From the NCBI GenBank assembly GCA_038496445.1, contig JALMLS010000397.1, positions 310,001-374,000 on the forward strand: DNA of 64,000 bases, in the 5' to 3' direction. Source of the DNA: Trichosphaerium sp. ATCC 40318. Lineage: Eukaryota; Discosea; Flabellinia; Trichosidae. Of the stretch, positions 23,907 through 35,749 are shown piece after piece (position 1 is the stretch's first letter; the number at the start of each line of letters is the position of its first letter). The position numbers and the translations under genes were made by a program. The notes under the pieces were generated by a model. The model worked only from the letters and a program-made list of their open reading frames with translations, did not search any database and had not been told where the DNA came from.

Positions 23907-24638
23907 GTGAAACATCTCTTAAGTTGTTCAATACGCCTTAACTTCAGAAGTAGTACAATGGCTCTGTTAGACTTACCATTTGAGCTTCATAAAGTCATTT
24001 GCTCTCTCGATCCAGATATTTACATCTTGTGGCCTCTTTTAAGTCGTAGGGCAGCACTATCATCAAGATTTGATAGTAGTTTACAGAAAAATGGTTTATT
24101 TGTTAAATATCGCCTCAAAACAATGATAAAAAAGTGTTATTTCGTAAATGGAAAGGCTCATGGGGAAGAGAAGATATGGAACATGCGTGGGCAGTGCATT
24201 TCATTAATCAATTACAAAAACGGAAAAATTGATGGTGATAGATGCACGTGGTATGACAATGGAAAAAGAAAAGCAAAGTTGAATAACAATGGCAAAAACT
24301 ACCGTTGGCATTCAAATGGTCAGGTTGCTACTGAGTGGGAAGAGGATAATGGGAAAGTTGTTGGTCCGCGTATATCATTCAATAGGTCAGGCTTGGCCAT
24401 AGAGAAGTTGTTTTTTGTTGAAAGTGCCCTTGAAGGAAAATGCTCTTATTACTATCAAGATGGTAAACTTTTTGGTGAGTCTTACTATAAGAAAGGTCTT
24501 CTTCATGGAAGTGAAAAGCGCTGGTGGCCAAATGGGACCTTGTATACTTACGAGATGTATGTGTATGGTTTCTGTGTTGTACAAGAATCTAGGACATGGC
24601 TAAAAGATGGTACACCAGTAAGACATACAATGTGTTAA
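23907..24638 (+). CDS. F-box-like plus MORN-variant repeat protein, giant-virus-like
   Basis: A single uninterrupted frame of up to 243 residues in a region where almost every other gene is split by introns. I prefer the second methionine (23958, MALLDLPFELHK), which places an F-box-like helix bundle (LPFELHKVICSLDPDIY) at the N-terminus. At least six MORN-variant (YwqK-type) repeats follow: GKAHGEEKIWNMRGQ, GKIDGDRCTWYDNGK, NYRWHSNGQV, ALEGKCSYYYQDGKL and KGLLHGSEKRWWPNGT. This combination is known as a multicopy family in Marseilleviridae and related giant viruses of amoebae. That, and the lack of introns, suggests transfer between virus and host, with direction unknown. Its function is not established; F-boxes usually bind Skp1 in ubiquitin ligases. 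Confidence 0.8.
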   Translation: MKHLLSCSIRLNFRSSTMALLDLPFELHKVICSLDPDIYILWPLLSRRAALSSRFDSSLQKNGLFVKYRLKTMIKKCYFVNGKAHGEEKIWNMRGQCISLINYKNGKIDGDRCTWYDNGKRKAKLNNNGKNYRWHSNGQVATEWEEDNGKVVGPRISFNRSGLAIEKLFFVESALEGKCSYYYQDGKLFGESYYKKGLLHGSEKRWWPNGTLYTYEMYVYGFCVVQESRTWLKDGTPVRHTMC

Positions 24639-24938
24639 CGTGTGATTATACAGAAACTGAAGTATGCCTTCCAACAAAAAAAACCGTAGTTACAAGTTTG
24701 TGCAAGCAATTCTTGAATTGTTCAATGGGTAGTGCTTGCTGTGTTCAATATCTTTTACTTAAGTTGACAATTTTTGTATTTTTAGTAGAGTGTAAAGGCA
24801 GCTTCTCTGTCAAGTCGTTCTATGTAACGAACATAAATCACGTGAATTTAATTGGTTTATTTATTCTACAAGTTTTTTACTCCCAACTAAAGAATGTACA
24901 TGCCTCCGTAGAGTCCTATTGCTAAATTAAATATCACG
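24639..24938. other. Convergent spacer
   Basis: This 300-bp spacer lies between two convergent genes. It is AT-rich with one CACGTG at about 24838. Nothing else is recognised. Confidence 0.45.
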
Positions 24939-26490
24939 TTAATATATATTTGTGTGGTACCATTGGGTAGCTCTTTTATCCTTGTTGCACAACTTTGTAT
25001 AGTCCCAAGCGTAATTCGGATACAACAAGTTTAAGCAATACGGATATGATTCTATAACTCCTGAACCACCTAAAGATCGTATATGGTTCATATCAATGCG
25101 ATACCATGAATCTGGCCCAGCAAGTGAGAGTTCTTCCTCGGCAGCTAAGGTCAATAAGTTCGCTGAATTTAAGGTTAAAAAAATTGTTGTAAGTACATAA
25201 AAGAAATGCATGTAGATTCTCGAATTTTCTCCAAAATCCAACAGGCACTTGCCTGTGTAGTTGTTAGCACCAAGTAAATATATGTAATACATACTTGAAT
25301 TTCCAAAATTTCCATGGCTTATCAGGGAAAGCAACACTTAGCACCTCAACTAGTGAACCACATTTTTGTAACATGGCACTACCACCCTCGTTTATAAAAT
25401 GCAATGATGAAATACGTGACCACTCATAGAATGTGAATACACGTAGTTTCTCACCCATCGCTTGTAATTTAGCCCGTTGATTATCAATATTATACCACGT
25501 GCTGTTCGGCGTGCACCTAAATATTTAGTCAAACTTTTCTAAAAAATTAAGTGTACCTAAATCCCCAACTCACGAACCCAAAGGACGGGTATAAGCCTTG
25601 CAAGGTTTCTATAAGTGACTTGTTATTCCTGTTATTTGTATGAGATGTATTATATAGTATTGATTGATTACGTACTTGTAAAATAGTCCAGAAGCACCCA
25701 TAGAAGCTACTTGAGTATTCGTAACTTTATACCAATCTTCAAGTACTTTTATATCAAGGTCTTCACCTATTTCGTTTACCATACTATATTGGTTATTTAC
25801 ATCGTCTATCCAGGCTGAAGGTAATTTCCTATGAGGACTTAATTGTGCAACTGGTAAATACAAGCTGAACTTACCTGAATCTCCATTTTTGCCAATTGTA
25901 ATGTGGATAAATGTGACTAAGCGCAGTAGACAATGAGTCTCTATACCTGAGTACGATACTGGAGTCAGTAAATATGCAATATATGTACTCACCTATGCAT
26001 TATACTATCGCCATTGCTTACACAAGCATCCTTACCTGTGAGAGAGTACCACTCAGAGCAAGTCTTTAAATCAAGCATCTTTGCTATTTTGTTAAATTCT
26101 CGCCTTTGATTGTCAATGCTATCCCAGTATTTTACAGAAACACGCCTATAAATCTATTGAGAAACTATGTGGGTGAATGTAAAATATTACCCAAACTGCG
26201 TAACGTCCCAAGGCCAATCAGGATACACATTCTGTAAAGTTAAGGACAAAGAGTTCTTGAAACTACAAATAAAGTCAAATCTCTGGTGTTTTTTTGATTT
26301 TATGTTTATCATGTGCGTACCGATGTAGTACTGTAGATGCACCATGCGCTCTTAGAAAATGAGTATTTATTACATCATACCACTTATCAAATGTCTTTAT
26401 ACCAAGCTCTTGAGCACAACGTTCAACTAAAGTCTCTGAATCAATTTGAGCAGATTCTTCATGTTCCCTTTTGGTTTTGTCAGAAACCAT
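24939..26490 (-). CDS. Five-copy W/Y-rich repeat protein (unnamed domain)
   Basis: The start is ATG 26490 (MVSDKTKREHEESAQ); about eight exons join in frame to TAA at 24939-24941. After a short charged leader the whole protein is five tandem units of roughly 70-80 residues. Each unit carries, in order: L-(G/D)-(I/L)-K-x4-(E/K/D)-WY; G(G/A)S near a hydrophobic stretch; SL-x3-L-x3-YP-x3-W; a terminal W-x-F; then W-x3-D/E-NQ-x-R. Examples are EDWYKVTNTQ, NSLSLTLQNVYPDWPWD, SLSTALSHIYPHYNW and DKPWKFWKF. Unit 5 is partial. I do not know a formal name for this domain. I have the impression of similar repeats in other protists, but cannot check. The periodicity strongly supports the exon joins. Function unknown. 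Confidence 0.75.
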
Positions 26491-27626
26491 TTTAACTATA
26501 CAATATATCGTCGTACTCAAAGCGTACTTTATCCCACTGAACGCATGGATATATAGTTGATAGAGCTTCATACATACTCTCAAAACTACGAATGATATAA
26601 GAAAATTGGTTGTCTTTGAAGTGTATTTTCTGCGCTTTACTACCATTAAACAACTTACCGCCTGAAGTAAACTCCGCTGGGGCATCTTTTTAGTCGTTTA
26701 AATCGTATAGAATACCAATCATCCATCACTTTGACAAGTAATAAACGCGCCACGTTTTCCATTCTATTCTTCAGACTGAGCCATCGTGGGTGCGTTATAA
26801 ATGTTGCTGCAACGCTTCCAACGCTAAATTTCTGTCAAACCATACGTCCCTCAAGCACCGACGCACCTTTTTTTGGTTTTCAAGCTTATGTCGTTGGTGA
26901 AACTGTAAGTTTTTAAGCGCGTTGTTGAGTGGAAAGATCTGCATTTATCTATTTTATGTCAAATGTCTCGAATATCATGAAGGTACATTTATTGGAGCTA
27001 TACAGTACCTTCGACGCTCGACAAAAGTGTATTGCGTTGTTTAGCGTAACATTTTTTAATCTTCGTTTGTAGCATACCAGACAATCTGTCTTGCGTACCT
27101 ACAACATGCCATCCACCTTTTCAAGTCAGTACAATAAAGTGGTTTTGTAAAGGTGCTACAAACGTCATACCGCTTGTTTGAAGGTTATTCTGCTGTTATA
27201 GAGCGTAACAACAGAGCTCTTTGTAATGACAACCAAAACAGAAAAGCGGGTTACGGTATGCTTTTTCCGCGTTAGTACACTTGTAGTTGACGAGTTTACA
27301 CTCACTCGGTCACGACAAATTGTTAACGCTGTTAAGTTCATTTCATTGTTGAGAATTTTAACGTTTCAAAAATCGTACGCATCCTACAACTGTTAGCGCT
27401 GTGGTTGAGTCTTTGATCTTTTACTCCTATTTTCGGCCCTGTACTACTACTCCAGATAAACCAGATCTACCTCACCACGTACGTAAACGGCGTAATTAAT
27501 TCTACCATAAACCGAGAGCTACTATCAACAACCAACAATTCTAAACGGTACCAGGTGTTGCTAACTGGCCAAAAAGCCTCGAAACCGAGTCAATTTTACG
27601 AATCTACGGTTACACGGGCAAGAAAA
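26491..27626. other. Gene-free spacer
   Basis: About 1.1 kb with no gene I can support. An open frame continues upstream of 27627 to about 27555 and could be the end of a further coding exon preceded by a CAG acceptor at about 27554, so the next gene may begin here. Otherwise I see nothing. Confidence 0.35.
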
Positions 27627-28122
27627 ATGATGCAAAACAAAACTGAACAACAAACGGGTTCATCAATGGCTTTTGTAAAAACCAACTCAATAGCCCATTC
27701 TACACAGCCGTCGGGAATTCCTCCTGTGCCGTATCCTTACACAGCTGGTTCTTTAGCGAGTTTTGTCTGTGAGACTTCCACGTCTTCTCTGGGCACCACA
27801 GTCAACTTTCGTGCGTTCTTTTTTGGCCATGGTGCGTTATAATTGTTTTATCACACCAAACAATATTATTGGGCGTATTGTTATGCTCATCAAATGATTT
27901 AGACGCCTCAGATGTTGCTCTTGACGATCGTAAAAAACTGGCGGATATTCAAGTACGTATCTATTAACTCAGCTTCACCACTGCGGCCTTGAGTGCTGCG
28001 CGAGCCCTCATGACAGGTTTTATTTTTTTAATTATCAGACGTGTTTAAAAAAACTCAAAGACTCAATTTACGAGTCCCAAACTCGACGCGAGGGCATTTT
28101 GAAGCGTCTCAATTTTTTTTAA
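27627..28122 (+). CDS. Small helical protein, unknown (start uncertain)
   Basis: The first in-frame methionines are at 27624 and 27627. Exons give MQNKTEQQTGSSMAFVKTNS, then PYPYTAGSLASFVCETS, then (after an intron ending about 27901) DASDVALDDRKKLADIQ, then (acceptor about 28038) TCLKKLKDSIYESQTRREGI, with a stop at 28120-28122. The C-terminus looks like a coiled coil. I do not recognise the family. It could instead be the N-terminus of the NST1-like gene downstream, because the exon ending at LADIQ is in phase with the next exon at 28212. That would need an intron of about 260 nt, long for this locus. Confidence 0.4.
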
Positions 28123-28211
28123 ATTGTTTGTTTTACAAAAGGTCACCATCAACACAGTTTTTCGTCTTTTCCATTTAAACCTTTTGCTTTACGCTCTAAA
28201 TATTTCTTTAG

Positions 28212-31200
28212 GCGCCCAGTGAACCAAATGACGAAAAACACTTTGACCACACATTCGCTCCGGAAGGGTCATCAAGCTTTATTTCTAACCCTGTCAAGTA
28301 AGTACCCGAATTTTTTTTAATGAGTAACACTTCAACATACATGTTTTTTCTTGTATTCAAAACCAGACTCCTTTTTTGACTTTCTGTACTTGGGCTTGTA
28401 TGTATGTTCAATAATATTATTTCAGAAAATCAGAATACCTATCAGCCAGACAAGCAGAGTTACCTGGAATGGCATCATGGCACGCAGATACACCTAGTAG
28501 TTCAACGTCAGGAGAGTACGTAGGCGGCCAGAGCTCTTCTGACCCTGATAATTATGAACCCGCATTTGACACAAATCAGTGCGTTGAGAAAAAAAAACCA
28601 AAGCAATACATACAAGACCAAAAAGTTCTTTTTCAACTCTACATTCTCATTACAACTTACTATTTCTTAGTAGACGCGGTTCGTTCTATCCTCCTGGTTC
28701 TGCTTCAAATCCTTTTTCTCTTACACCTTCTCCACCAAAGAGAAAGGCTCGTGGGGTTAGAAGGCGAAACCGGTTTACACGTCGTTCTTCTGAACCCATA
28801 GATGCTTTCAGTCCAAAATTTCAACTGCCACAAGGAAGTGACTTTGCTATAGCTACCAGTAGTAATGGTGAATATGTACAGCATTTACAAGATGATGATT
28901 TAGATCATCCATCACTTGTTCAGGTCGAACAAGGAGAAAATGAGTTCTCAGGATGCCTTGACAGTCAAGTGCGTTTAATTTTATTAACTTAAAAAAGTCA
29001 CATTCTTTTTGTGTTGTAATGGTCTCAATCTTTTTAGGCTGATGCTACTTTGTCGAGCTTTTTGCTATCATCTACGCCTGGTAATCAACAATTACAATCT
29101 AAATTATTGCCTATGCCAAATCAACCTGGAAGAATATCGTCAAAACCTTTCTTTCGCGAAAATAGAAAAGCAAGACGAAAGGGACCACGTAAAACAAACA
29201 TAAGGTTCATAATTTTTTTTACAAGTTATTTGGTTGTCTCAGCGTCACTTATCCACTTAGGAGACCTTTACCAGATGAAACAGAATTACTGGACTCAGAA
29301 AGTAAGAACACATTCGTAGCTACAACATGTAAGGCTGATTTTTTGTTACCCACCGTTTTTTGAATTAATATTTCAAACTAAGTCTTGAATTTTTTCAAAA
29401 TTAATGAATAAAGTTCTTGAAACCACTCACCTTCACGCAGCTGGTACAGAAGAAGATGAATGCGATAGTGACGGCGCAAGTAGACCACAAAAGTTTGAAG
29501 AGAATACAAACGAACGTGACCATTATCCTGAACAACATCACCACAGGGCAGTTAAAAAGCATGAGTATACCCCACCTGCAACTACGCCTGAAGAGAGGTC
29601 GTTAATACGCGAGGTAAGCGGATTTTAACCTTTTTTAAGTAAATTAGAAAAAAAATTTAACGTTAACGATTGAAAGGAACGGAGAAAGCTTCGGTCGTTC
29701 TGGTTGTGTTTAAATGAAAAAGAAAAAGCGAAATTAATACGCTTGGAGAAAACAACAGTATTGAAGAAAATGAAAGAGCAAAATAAGATTACTTGCATGT
29801 GTAGCGTGTGTGGTAGGCGTAGAATAGCCTTAGAGGTAACGGTTTTTTATTCTTTTTGTTTTGTTTTATTGTTTCTCCTCAATTGGATTGTAGGAGGAAT
29901 TAGAATCGTTATATCATACGTACTACGAAGATTTAGAGAGATATACTTCAAATGCCGCAATGGAACTTCAAACAAATGGTTTGTTTTTTTTCGAATTTTT
30001 TTGTACTTTTTGTATCTTTTTTTCTCGATTTTTTATAGTGCTTACTCTTATTGTAGGCGCTTTCAGCCTAGTTGATGAGTTTAAGCATGATGGAAAAGAT
30101 TTTTTAGATATTATAGAACGGCGTGCAGAGCGTCGTATGCGTGCAGTAAGTTAAATAATTTTAAGTATTTTTATTGTTTGAATGCAAGGAACCAAAATAA
30201 TTTGTTTTTATGCGCTTGCTTCTGTTACTTAATATTGTATACTATATCGTTTATTGCAATGCGTAAAAAGGGAATTTTAGAGCATTGGCTGCGAGACAAA
30301 AGGTTTTTGTAATTTCTCTGAAAAAACTCACATGTTTTTGTAGATGTCAAAGCGTTTTTCTTTCCGTGCTTCTTGTGTACGACGATATCGTGAGTCTGAT
30401 GAAGAAGACTCTTATTCAGAAGATGGTATATGGCACCCATTGCAAGTTGATTTCTAATGATGAATAGATGAAGACTTCATGGCTGATATTGAGGAAGAAA
30501 CTACAGAAGAGCGAGAAGAAGGAAAACGGATATTTCAATTATTTGCTACAAAGTTATTTGAGCAGCGAGTGTTAGCTGCCTTTAGGGAGCAGCAAGCGCG
30601 AGAGCGTGAGCGTGAGGTAAGAATATCTAATCATTGTGTTCTTGTAGATGGTCTTATTTATTGGCTTTGTAGCTTTGGGAAGAAGAAACACGCGCTGAGA
30701 AGGCTAGACAACGGAAAACAAATGATAGTCGAAAGAAAGCTAGGCAAAAAAAGAAGCGACAGAGAGCTAAGCAACAAGAAAAGGCCAAAGCACGACAGGT
30801 GAGCGTAGAGAAAGTTAGCACGTAGCTGGCATGGTTTACACGGTTTTTTTTTTCGTTTCCGGCCAGTAGATTGTACCCTAACAGTTATTTAAAGGCAACA
30901 CATGCTAAAGCCAATGGAAAAAAGAAGACAGGGAACACTAAGAAATCCGCTGAAGCTAAAAGTCACAATACAAACGCTAAAGTTAAGAATAGCAACCAGT
31001 CTACGGCGTCAGATAAATCTACTCAACAGTCTAATCAAAGGACAAACGGTTCCAAACCAAAGGCTACAAAACAGGTACAGTGTTCACTACAATCAGTTGA
31101 CATGTTCCTAAACGAGTTTCCCTGTAGCCGGCCGTAAAAGTCCAGCCAAAGCAAGCAGCTCCAAAAAAGCCCAAAGAACCAATTGTACAGCAGGTATCGC

Positions 31201-33741
31201 TCAATATGAACAATGTACCTGAAGAAGAAACATGGTCAGCCATACCTGATCAAACGTGGTCTTCTCTGCCTGATTCACCTGAAAAGAAGCGTAACAGGCG
31301 AAGAGGTCGTCGAAAGACATCACACACCAATGGCGTACAAAACAATTTTAATTTTGCTGAACTCACTGGCTGTTTGTCTTACTGTAAACAATAGCATGCT
31401 ACCAATCATCAAAGTAATTCTGCTACACAAGCAGCAAAAGTAGCTGCGACGACTACAAAGGCTCCAATTAAGGTCATGCCACGTAAGGAAACACAAATCA
31501 AAGCAGCTAAACCAAAGCAACGACGTATGAGATATATTTTTTAAGTTTATCTTTGTTATAACTTACAATGAAATAGAGCCGGTTGTAGCAAAACCACCAC
31601 AAAGAAAAATAGTTGGTGGTGCCACCAAGCTAGGCAACCAAAACTCACAGAATTCACAAGCTACAGCTTCTCAAGGACAACATAATCGCCACACTACTGT
31701 TCCTTCTGCTCCATATCAAGCACCTCCATCTTATTCGCCAATGATTTACGGTGTTCCTCCTGATAATAGAGTGTACACAGATATGTCATACAAGAACACA
31801 GGAGCAATGGTAAGCTGTTCAACTTGCTTTGACATTGAAAGACTCATTTTATTGTAGAATGCCGTACAAGTAAAAACGCCATATGTAAGGCAACCATATA
31901 TGGGTCAGTCATTCCCTGCTTACAGTAGCAACATGCGCGCAGCACCAGGTACTTTCCTTTCTACTCTTGTGGTCTTAGACTTAAACTATCTCTTACACTT
32001 GAGTATTAGGTCCTAACGTTACACCACCTTATGCTATGCCCAAGTATAACCCTAACATGCACAATGGCCACATGCCAAAAGTTCAACCAGTCAAATCAAA
32101 AACAGTACGGTGGTTTTTTTGTTGTAGCCATTTTTCATGGGTTTTTCCCTTCTGACTTCAGTTCTAGCCTTCTGTTATCAAGAAAACTAATCTCCCTACT
32201 CCTATAATTAATGATCCTGTTGAGGAGTCTACTAGTGCTACAACTCCTTATGATAGCGAAATCAAGGTACGACAAATTCGCGGATTTTTTTTTTCACTAT
32301 TTAGTGCGCTAATTCTTGGAAATCTTTAGGGTCTCATAGACTCTCTTCTAACAGAAGATGTTGATGACCATCATATCCAAAGTAATGGTGTGAACGGTAT
32401 GTTAACTCCAAATCGCCTAAATGGACCACAAAAACCCGGTATGATGACTCCAATGTCGTGGTCGTCTCCTATACAACTAAAGAGAAGAGAACAAAATCTA
32501 AAAAAAGATAAATCTCCTAACCCTCTTTTTTCTAATCCCTCAAACCTTCCACAACTACCACCTAGTATAGTATCGTCTCAGAAACAAAACAAACCTTCAA
32601 GGAGTAGTACCTCAGGCCTTGGTATGCTTAGTGAGCTTCGTAAAGACTCAGAACTTGTTGCTGATGCAAAACGTCATGTTATGAATGCTAGAGGTATTGA
32701 TGGGTTGTCAATGGATCAGAGGCTTATTCTTGCTTTTCATGTTGTTCGTTACTCAACAATTACAACACATAGTAAGCGTAAACCGCTTAGCTTTTATGCA
32801 TGGCTTGAATTAATGACATTGGCTGATCCTGACTTGGATATAACAAAAACAGTGTATAATAAGAATTTAGATAAACTAATGAGTGACATGGAAAAACATG
32901 GATTCATCAAGTACGTTTTATTTTCGTTTGAGAGCACAAGAACAAAAATCAGAAAAAAAAACCAATTTTTTTTGACGCATTGTTGGTCTCTTGGTGCACT
33001 AGGACGTTTTTAATTTTTTCCTTTTCTGCATTCAAGTACTAGTTTGCACTGTTTTTTGTCCATTAATTATGTTGTGACTAATTTTTTACGCCTAGAACCC
33101 AAGTATTAAAATCAAGTGGTGAAAAATGTATTACACATATTTATCCTAGATTATGTCTTTGTGTTTTATGTGGTAAGAGACCTGTTCATTCTGTATTACA
33201 TCCTTGCTTTCATACTATATGTAAACACTGCTTTGAAAGAGATAAGAAGAGGCAAATACAACCTATTGGAAAACCAAGTGTACAACAAACTACAAAGTGC
33301 TTATTTTGCTTTAAACAAGCTACACTAAAAACAATTGTTATTGAAAGACCTTCATCTGGAGACCATCAAAATTCTTTTCCTTCCCTTCCTGTAGGAGAAG
33401 GAAGTGTAGGTGGAGGATCAACAACCAATACTCAGAAACTAGTAAAGAATGGTGGTGGATATAATGGCACAAGCATTGGAGTTCAACAAAAATCAAAATG
33501 GGGTACTCCTGATTCTCCTCAAATTCCACCTGGTGTTCTTTCTTCATCTCCTTCTATTGTTAATTCATCTCATCGACGTTTGAATGGTAGTAGTAATAAC
33601 AATGTGGTATCACGTGATAATAATAGTAACAACACGTGGCCTCGGACTTTTAATTCAGAAGTTGGAAACAGTAATGGTAGTTCACATGGTGTTTCTTCTA
33701 ATGGTGGTACACAGTTGTATCGGCCGAATGGTGTAAGCTAG
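28212..33741 (+). CDS. NST1/FAM193-like protein with C-terminal RING-like finger
   Basis: A large, many-exon gene (5' end unresolved; a clear in-frame ATG is at 28469). The core matches the fungal stress-response protein NST1 and animal FAM193. Its parts are the segment FWLCLNEKEKAKLIRLEKTT, the hallmark VLKKMKEQNK followed by CMCSVCGRRR, EELESLYHTYYEDLERY, FLDIIERRAERRM, GKRIFQLFATKLFEQRVLAA, and then a long Lys/Arg/Glu coiled coil (29700-30800). A low-complexity QNP-rich linker follows. A globular block (about 32640-32910, SMDQRLILAFHVVRYS) leads into a Cys/His cluster with RING spacing (CLCVLCGKRPVHSVLHPC, then HTICKHC and CLFC). NST1 is tied to salt stress in fungi, but the biochemical role is unclear. 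A RING would suggest ubiquitin-ligase activity (inference). Confidence 0.82.
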
Positions 33742-34237
33742 AATTTATTGGTTGTAACATAATAGGAAAAAAAAACTTTGAAATGCAAAAAAGTACTTGT
33801 TTTTCTGTCTTCTCCTTAGAGTCAACTATTTTTCATTTTACTCTAGGTGAGATCTTAGCTCCTTACTTGTAGCCATAAGAAAGTTACGTAGTAAAAGTAT
33901 TTCACCGTTAGGAGTGATCGGAATTCTGAAAAAAAGAAAAAAAGATCACAAGGTTTAAGTCTCCCGCTTGACTAACCGTGGACACATGCTTAGTACCTCT
34001 GGTGTCTATCTTACAGAGTAGGTGAGAGGTAGTCTAAGCAACAAGTTGTGGACTAAAAGTATGGGACGGGCAAATTCGTTTTGGCCGCTTGCAGGAAATA
34101 GTGCCAGCGCACCAACTATTACTTTTATGGCTGTTTTGCGTCTTGTGGTTTGAACATCAAAACTGAAGTGAATTATCACTTAAACGGCATAAAACACATA
34201 CCAATACAAGCAAACAAGCTTCTCTGTACCTATAAGC
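33742..34237. other. Spacer with candidate structured RNA
   Basis: This 496-bp spacer holds no protein gene. Its centre (33914-34038) contains several stems, listed separately. Confidence 0.45.
33914..34038. ncRNA. Candidate structured RNA, three stems
   Basis: Three successive stems are visible: GTGATC 33914-33919 with GATCAC 33944-33949; 33952-33961 with GACTAACC 33970-33977 (8 bp with a 2-nt bulge); and CTTAGTACCTCT 33989-34000 with AGAGGTA-GT-CTAAG 34025-34038 (12 bp with a 2-nt bulge). There are no open frames. I could not match it to a known RNA class. Some stems of this length arise by chance, so confidence is modest; strand is undetermined. Confidence 0.28.
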
Positions 34238-35749
34238 ATGGCAAACGAACAACAAACATTGAGCAATCTTATTCAGAAAGGTAGGCGTTAAATGACGTTT
34301 ACTTTCCACAACTTGTTAAAACTACGCGTGGAAAGCCAATATTCGAACGAATTGGAGCTAATCACAAAGTAGATTATGACAGTCACCACATTGAATACAA
34401 TGGATACTTTACAAATCATACTTTACACGCGATGGTAGCATTAAAACACCTTGGTGGTACGTCAGCGATAATGAACATTATTTCTGCAAACAACATATTT
34501 GTTTTGATTTCTTGCTCACTGTTGTTTAGCATCAAGTGATAGGATGACAGAGTATTACAATAAGTATGAATTAGATACAGGATTTGGTATGTAAAAGCTT
34601 ACAGTCCTAAAAGTGACATTGGTTAGGTGGAAAATCGTTAGAACCGAAAATAGACTCTAAGTCAATAGTCAACAAAGAAAATTGGAAGGAATTGCTTGGG
34701 TTATCTCAAAACTATGCAGGATTATGTAAATTCTTCTATAATGAGTATAAACGTCTTGGTTCTAAAACTAAACTGGCACGTGATATACTCTAAAAAAAAA
34801 TAACAACATTGCTTACTTTACCTTCTATAACAGATAAACGAATATGTACCACAGCTCATGAGTGGGGTATCAGGAGCTGCGTTCCATGGTCTCATACATC
34901 TTGGTTTTGGTTTAAAGAGCGATACTATCATTGGTGCAACATCTGGACTTGCTTATCTTGCCTTTTCGTACCTTGATGCAGGAAAATTACTATCAACAAG
35001 TACGATTTTTTGAATACAAGTTGCTGTTGCCAACAACAAGTTTAGGCGGTTCAGATAACATCCTGTCTATTGTAACTTCAGTAAGTGAAGATAAGAATAT
35101 TGCAAAATGCCTTGATGGCGTTGAGGGGTTTCAAACACGGGTGAAGACTCTGCTCAAGAGTAAAAATGCAGAGCTACTCGAATATACTTCTAGATGGAAA
35201 TTCAGTGATGTAAATGCAGGCTTAGATGAACTCAAAAAAGGATCAATGTTGGTGTTTTCTAAAGCAGGTTGTAATGACTTCTTCCTACTCCACGGTGTAA
35301 CAGGTTGCTACTCAATTTCTCAGGTACATGAATGAGACTGAATCATAGTAAACAAAGATGTCACAACAGCAAACACTAACTCGGTTTTTTTGCTGTAGAT
35401 TTTCAATGTTCTCCAGAAGGATGAGGATAAAAGTAGTCTGTTGCGTTATTTTCTTCATGGACTTATTGTAGCATATATTGTACAAGGACAAAAACCACTA
35501 AATGTAAAAATACCTAGCACTAAATTGTCATGGGATGATATTTCCAGACAAGCAATTCAACATGCTGATGAGCATGTTATAAAAGGAGTTCTTGTTTGCA
35601 AGGATTATTATCAACAAATGGGAACTGAATTATTTGCTGACACATCGTCGCACATGCTGTCTCAAATTAAGGTGAGCAAGGACACACTATAAATCAAAAC
35701 TTAACATTGTTTTTAGGATACTAGCAGTTGGTTTTCAAGGAACGAGTGA
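34238..35749 (+). CDS. Questin oxidase family protein (DUF4243)
   Basis: The product starts MANEQQTLSNLIQK at 34238. It carries the family's histidine-rich N-terminal motif HIEYNGYFTNHTLHAMVALKHLGAS, read across two exons, then SGVSGAAFHGLIHLGFGLK and LAYLAFSYLDAG. Questin-oxidase-like proteins (AflY and relatives) perform Baeyer-Villiger-type oxidation in fungal aromatic polyketide pathways. In protists and bacteria most are uncharacterised, so the substrate here is unknown. Seven or eight exons join to the TGA at 35747-35749. The intron at about 34769 seems to use a GC donor (gcacgt) with an AG acceptor, since no GT donor keeps the frame. No other polyketide genes are near. Confidence 0.78.

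Noticed and set aside
33840-33910. Reverse-complement stretch resembling an rRNA segment (GGTGAAATAC)
   Set aside because: The match is only about ten bases and the flanks do not resemble LSU rRNA.
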